DNA of 64,000 nucleotides from Eonycteris spelaea. Its lineage: Eukaryota; Chordata; Mammalia; Chiroptera; Pteropodidae. The notes under the pieces are model-generated. The model saw only the letters and a list, made by a program, of their open reading frames with translations, searched no databases and was not told the DNA's origin. The stretch's first letter is position 1, and the number at the start of each line of letters is the position of its first letter. Location of the stretch: contig PUFA01000092.1 in assembly GCA_003508835.1 (NCBI GenBank), positions 5,084,001 to 5,148,000 on the forward strand. Direction: 5' to 3'. This document shows positions 60,394 through 64,000 of this stretch, piece by piece. A program made the translations under genes and the position numbers.

Positions 60394-61450
60394 GATAAAT
60401 AGATAATGACATCACTGCTGTTTTTTTTAAAACCACAAAACACTGAAATGAATTACAGAGTTTTCTTTTCAATTTGGCCAAGAAAACTGTTTCTTTGTAT
60501 TTCTCGTACCTGTGGCTTATATGCATGACCACATTTCTGGACAGTGACAAATCCAACGCAAGAATCTTGCTAAAATGAAAGGAAATCTGCAAATTGGAAC
60601 TGTAGAAGCATATCGATTGAAATATATTCAACAGATATTTATAAAATGCTTCCACTGTGGTGACATTAGGGTTATAAAGAAAACCAGGACTTTGCAGATG
60701 ATTAAATATCTTTAGAAAAAGTAAGATTTATAGTAAACTCCTTTCATTGTAAGTCAGCAACCTCACAGCATATACTCCCTCTTTTCCCTGGCCAAAAAGA
60801 ACATTTTTTTTCAACAATTTTTTCTACTGTCAGAATTTCCTTGCAGCTTAAAAGAAACAATTAAAAAAAATCTTACTTTGTTCTCCGCAGATATTTAATG
60901 ATAGAACTTGCAGTGTATACTGTATTACAATGTATTTAAGATTCATTTGTGCTATTTATAGTGAATTCTTAAAGGAAAAATTTGGCTTTCCAGTATACAA
61001 TACAAATAATGAAGAAAATGCCACATCACAACCTATTATAAAATATAAAATGAACTTCTGGTGTCATTATTAAAGATGACTGAATCATTTCATAACCCAG
61101 AGAAGCATTTCTTATGTTTTAATCAGGCAGTTAAGTTATTGTGAAGATGACAGATTTTTTTTTAAATTTTAAGTTCAATACATATTCTCTCCTTCATGAC
61201 ACCATCTCATATTCATCACAACGAAGCCTGATTAACCTTTTTCTCATCAGTGTTCACATTTTTTTTATCTCTTTATCATATAAACAATACTATAAGAACC
61301 TAGAATTTTAATTACCTGTGACTGTTTGTATCTCCCACTTGCTAAAGATATGGAAGTAATGACAATGTCATATTCATTTTTATAGGCTCCATATTGTTTA
61401 ACAACTGTACTCAGCTCAAAATTAAACTAATTTTACTGTTAATGCAAGGA
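60394..61450. other. Unclassified AT-rich DNA
   Basis: No gene or recognised repeat. Confidence 0.5.
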
Positions 61451-61995
61451 GTGATATCAACAAGATGGCAGAATAGTTAAGTTCCAGCCCTCATTCCTCT
61501 AAAGAAATACCAACTTAGCGATAATATGTAGACCGAAATACCTCGATGAGAGGTCCAGGTTCCAATTAAGAAGTCTAGGTATCCCCAGATGAGCAGAAAA
61601 CTAAAACAGCTGTATTAAAATTGGTGAGGAGGAATTCACTTTACTCACAGCAGCACTTCCCCAAAGCCAGCACAGCTCAGTGCTGAGAAAGATCACCTTT
61701 GCCTGTGACTACCTTGTTTAGAAGGTGGAAAGGAGGGGACAGAGAGAGAGAGCTGAGAGAATGGCCAGCTTCCCCTACCTTTCTGTCTTGCCACACACAA
61801 AGTGCTGAGGAAACTTACATAGTTTGTTTGCAGTTTAAAACATAGGAAAAGGGGTGAACAGCTTGCTGTGGTTAGCATGGATCTGTGATATGGGAAGGAA
61901 GTACAGAACTGAGCTTTCTCCCCAACCGCCCCCCGCCCACCCCTAGGGAGGAAGAGGAGTGGACATGACTCCTCTGGGCCTTTCAGTGTTTTATC

Positions 61996-62040
61996 GCATG
62001 TGCGCACGTGTGCGCGCGTGTGTGTGAGTATGTGTGTGTT
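61996..62040. repeat. Alternating CG/TG tract in L1 5'UTR
   Basis: About 30 bp of nearly perfect alternating purine-pyrimidine with several CpG (core GTGCGCACGTGTGCGCGCGT), then a (GT)n tail. CpG-rich alternating tracts are the classic Z-DNA-forming type. Confidence 0.85.
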
Positions 62041-63102
62041 CTGTCTTGCTGTGCTTGAAATTCTGAAGGAACCAGCATTGTCTGAGCATCTGGGAAAGCT
62101 AAGAATAAAGGAAAAGGAGCAGGCTGCTTGCTGCAGCAGGCACTGCTCTGAGACTGGGAAAAGGGACAGTTCTTGAGACTTCCTCCCCAGGAGGGAAGTA
62201 GAGAAATGGAACATGCCTCTAATGCCCCAGCCTTTTAGTATGCTACCTGGAGGGCAGTTTCTTTACTGCCTGAACATGAAATACTGATAAAACTATCACA
62301 GTCAGACACAAGAAGGAGCAAGTGATTATGGGCTCCTAAAAAAATAAATAAATAAAATAAAACAAATCAAAATCAAAACAAACAGTGCTGGGGCTGCTAG
62401 GAACAAAGGTCCAGAATCTTAGGTGGGTTGACAGGTGAAGATCTTTCCTGGTTGAAGACCTGAAGACACTGTAAAGACTGAACGAAGTAGCTGTTTCTTC
62501 AAATGTGCAGACACCAGTGCAAAGCTATAAGGAACACAAACAATTAGGAAAGCAACACAATCAAAAGAACAAATAAATTTCTAGTAACCAATCCTAAAGA
62601 AATGGAGATATATGAATTGCTTGACAATTCACAATAATCATTTTTTTTAAAAGCTGAGTAAGTTAAAAGAGAATACTGAACAATAACAAAATGAAATCAG
62701 GGAACTTAAGTTTTTCAAGTTGAAACCGAAGGAAGACAAACAGCAACACAAAAGAATATGAAAGTATAAAATTCACTGATAAAGGTAAATATACAGAATA
62801 TATTACTGTAATGATGATGTATAAATCCCTTTTAACTTAGTATAAAAGTTAAAAGACAGAAGTATTAAAAATAACAATAACTTCTAAAATTTGTTAATGG
62901 ATACCCAAGATAAAAAGGCATAAATTGTGACATCAATAACATAAAATGCATTTTGAGTGGGGGAAAAGTGTAGTTTTGTGAGTGATTGTTATAACTATAG
63001 CTTATCTTATGTAAGCTTCATGGTAACCACAGAGAAAATGCCTAAAGTAGATACACAAAAGAAAATGAGAAAAGAACTTAAGCATGTTGTTACAAAAAAA
63101 AA

Positions 63103-63119
63103 AATAATAATAATAATAA
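63103..63119. repeat. (AAT)n, five to six units
   Basis: A short trinucleotide run inside the L1 inter-ORF region, following an A-run. Confidence 0.9.
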
Positions 63120-63244
63120 ACAAATCACAAGGCTGGAAAGCAAGAAAGAAAAAGGACATGGATGTTAAAAGAATACAGGAATTAAGTGGAAAAATTCCAT
63201 GGTCAAAGGTGGAAAATTTGAGCAAGAAAATAAACATAATATTG

Positions 63245-64000
63245 GATTATAACTCATCTATATAATTCATAGAATAAAATAAATATCCAAGAGTTTATAT
63301 TGATATAAGTAAGTAAGTGAATAAATAGATAAGTGAGGCTGAAGAGACTACTCCTCACCTGAGAATTTCATTAACAAATATAGAAGTATTGAGGGATTCA
63401 TGAAATAACCATTAGACAACACTACAATAATAATTGTTGTTGGCATGAATCTGATTAGTGCTAAAAAATCAGTAGGCAAAATTTTGAGGAAAACAAAAAA
63501 AACATCATCTCAAATTATCTCCCCCAGATATTTATCTTTTCTAGAGATAACTATACAGTGGAGAAACACCCCCCTAACCAAGTGACCAAGATCAGCATCG
63601 TCACAAATAAGTATGGTGCACTGAGAAGAACTCAATATTTCTGTGACATTCTTACTGAAAATATAAATCTTGACCTCATTATGAGAAAACATTCTCCAGA
63701 ATAACTGACTGGTACTTATCAAATTGTCGAGGTCATGAATTCTCTCAAAAATAAAAAATGTGGAAAAGCAATTATAAAGGCTAGAATTAGAAAAAAATGA
63801 AATAAATGAGGGTTACATATATCGACATAGGCATAATTCAAACTAAACTACTGAATGTACAAAGCAGTTTTCAGAATAAACATGGTAAAGTTTAAATCAA
63901 TACAAACAGGGCTATGTATTGCACAAAAAATAAAAGAGGACCGATAAATACCAACTTCAGAATACTTGTGATTTCTGGGAAGCAAGGGAGGAATAGAATT
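63245..64000 (+). mobile_element. L1M-type 3'UTR, running off the window
   Basis: 'aagtaagtgaataaatagat', 'aagtgaggctgaagagacta', 'gaataactgactggtactta' and 'tcaaattgtcgaggtcatga' follow an L1M 3'UTR in forward orientation, the complement of the type seen at 39388-39755. The transition from the preceding L1 inter-ORF region (about 63190-63245) is not a normal L1 junction, so a second element or a large deletion is involved. The element continues beyond the window. Confidence 0.6.

Larger units (their letters stand above)
61451..63190 (+). mobile_element. L1 LINE 5' portion: 5'UTR, collapsed ORF1, inter-ORF region
   Basis: Begins GTGATATCAACAAGATGGCA, the typical start of an L1 5'UTR. The GC-richer 5'UTR runs to about 62500. 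ORF1 N-terminal coding follows ('aaagaaatggagatatatga', 'attcacaataatcatt', 'aaaatgaaatcaggga'). Near 62700 it jumps directly to the ORF1 C-terminal end ('ttttcaagttgaaaccgaag') and the ORF1-ORF2 spacer ('caacacaaaagaatatgaaa', 'gttaatggatacccaagata', 'aattgtgacatcaataacat', 'taagcttcatggtaaccaca', 'aaagtagatacacaaaagaa'). Most of ORF1 is therefore missing. ORF2 is not reached. A 173-codon antisense frame at 61693-62214 lies in the 5'UTR and is not a gene. Confidence 0.85.

Noticed and set aside
61693..62214. A 173-codon reverse-strand open frame, the longest in the window
   Set aside because: It lies antisense within an L1 5'UTR that is GC-richer and low in stops. It has no recognised domain and no separate gene signals.
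1..64000. Search for tRNA, rRNA, CRISPR, bacterial promoters or phage-like modules
   Set aside because: None is present. The window is mammalian nuclear DNA and its direct repeats are microsatellites or target-site duplications.

Overview
The window is nuclear DNA from a placental mammal. It is AT-rich and contains no gene I can support: no rRNA, tRNA, CRISPR array, bacterial-type operon or credible multi-exon coding structure. The open frames present are short and mostly fall in low-complexity tracts, in LINE or LTR remnants, or in unique AT-rich DNA. The repeat content (MIR, L2, MER5A, MER20, a Tigger-family copy, MLT1-type LTRs, old L1M elements) is the ancient set shared by placental mammals. 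I saw no Alu, rodent B1/B2, tRNA-Lys carnivore SINE or equine ERE unit, so I do not name an order. The setting is either a gene desert or the inside of a very long intron.

Layout. 1-9570: mostly unclassified unique DNA with a MIR, a weak L2 remnant and a TA/CA tract. 9580-10556: an old L1 3' end split by about 480 bp of unclassified DNA. 10560-15620: unique DNA with a MIR, an L2 end and one weak terminal-exon candidate at 11592-11848. 15626-20215: MER5A and several L2 remnants. 22551-23699: an LTR-type repeat in reverse orientation, interrupted by an L1 3' end and carrying a CT microsatellite. 24295-28575: MLT1, L1M 3'UTR and MIR pieces. 31145-36416: the richest part, with about 0.9 kb of L2, a solo LTR with AATAT target duplications, a Tigger-family DNA transposon, a second solo LTR with ATAG duplications and repeats upstream of its TATA box, and an MLT1A LTR swollen by a polypyrimidine tract. 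38441-40590: L1 3'UTRs, one of which hosts a 0.6-kb internally deleted mini-L1. 42150-45150: L2, MLT1 and MIR. 49285-52062: a reverse L1 with a nested, twin-primed L1 that carries a perfect 22-bp hairpin. 53447-57478: L1 ends and two hAT (MER20-type) elements. 59222-60393: a T26 run and an ATCT microsatellite. 61451-64000: the 5' portion of an L1 with a collapsed ORF1, then an L1M 3'UTR running off the window.

Nothing here works together as a pathway. The informative content is the history of retroelement insertion and rearrangement: nested insertions with readable target-site duplications, three internally deleted L1 elements, one inverted L1, and a hairpin best explained by a template switch. 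No previously undescribed biological system was found.
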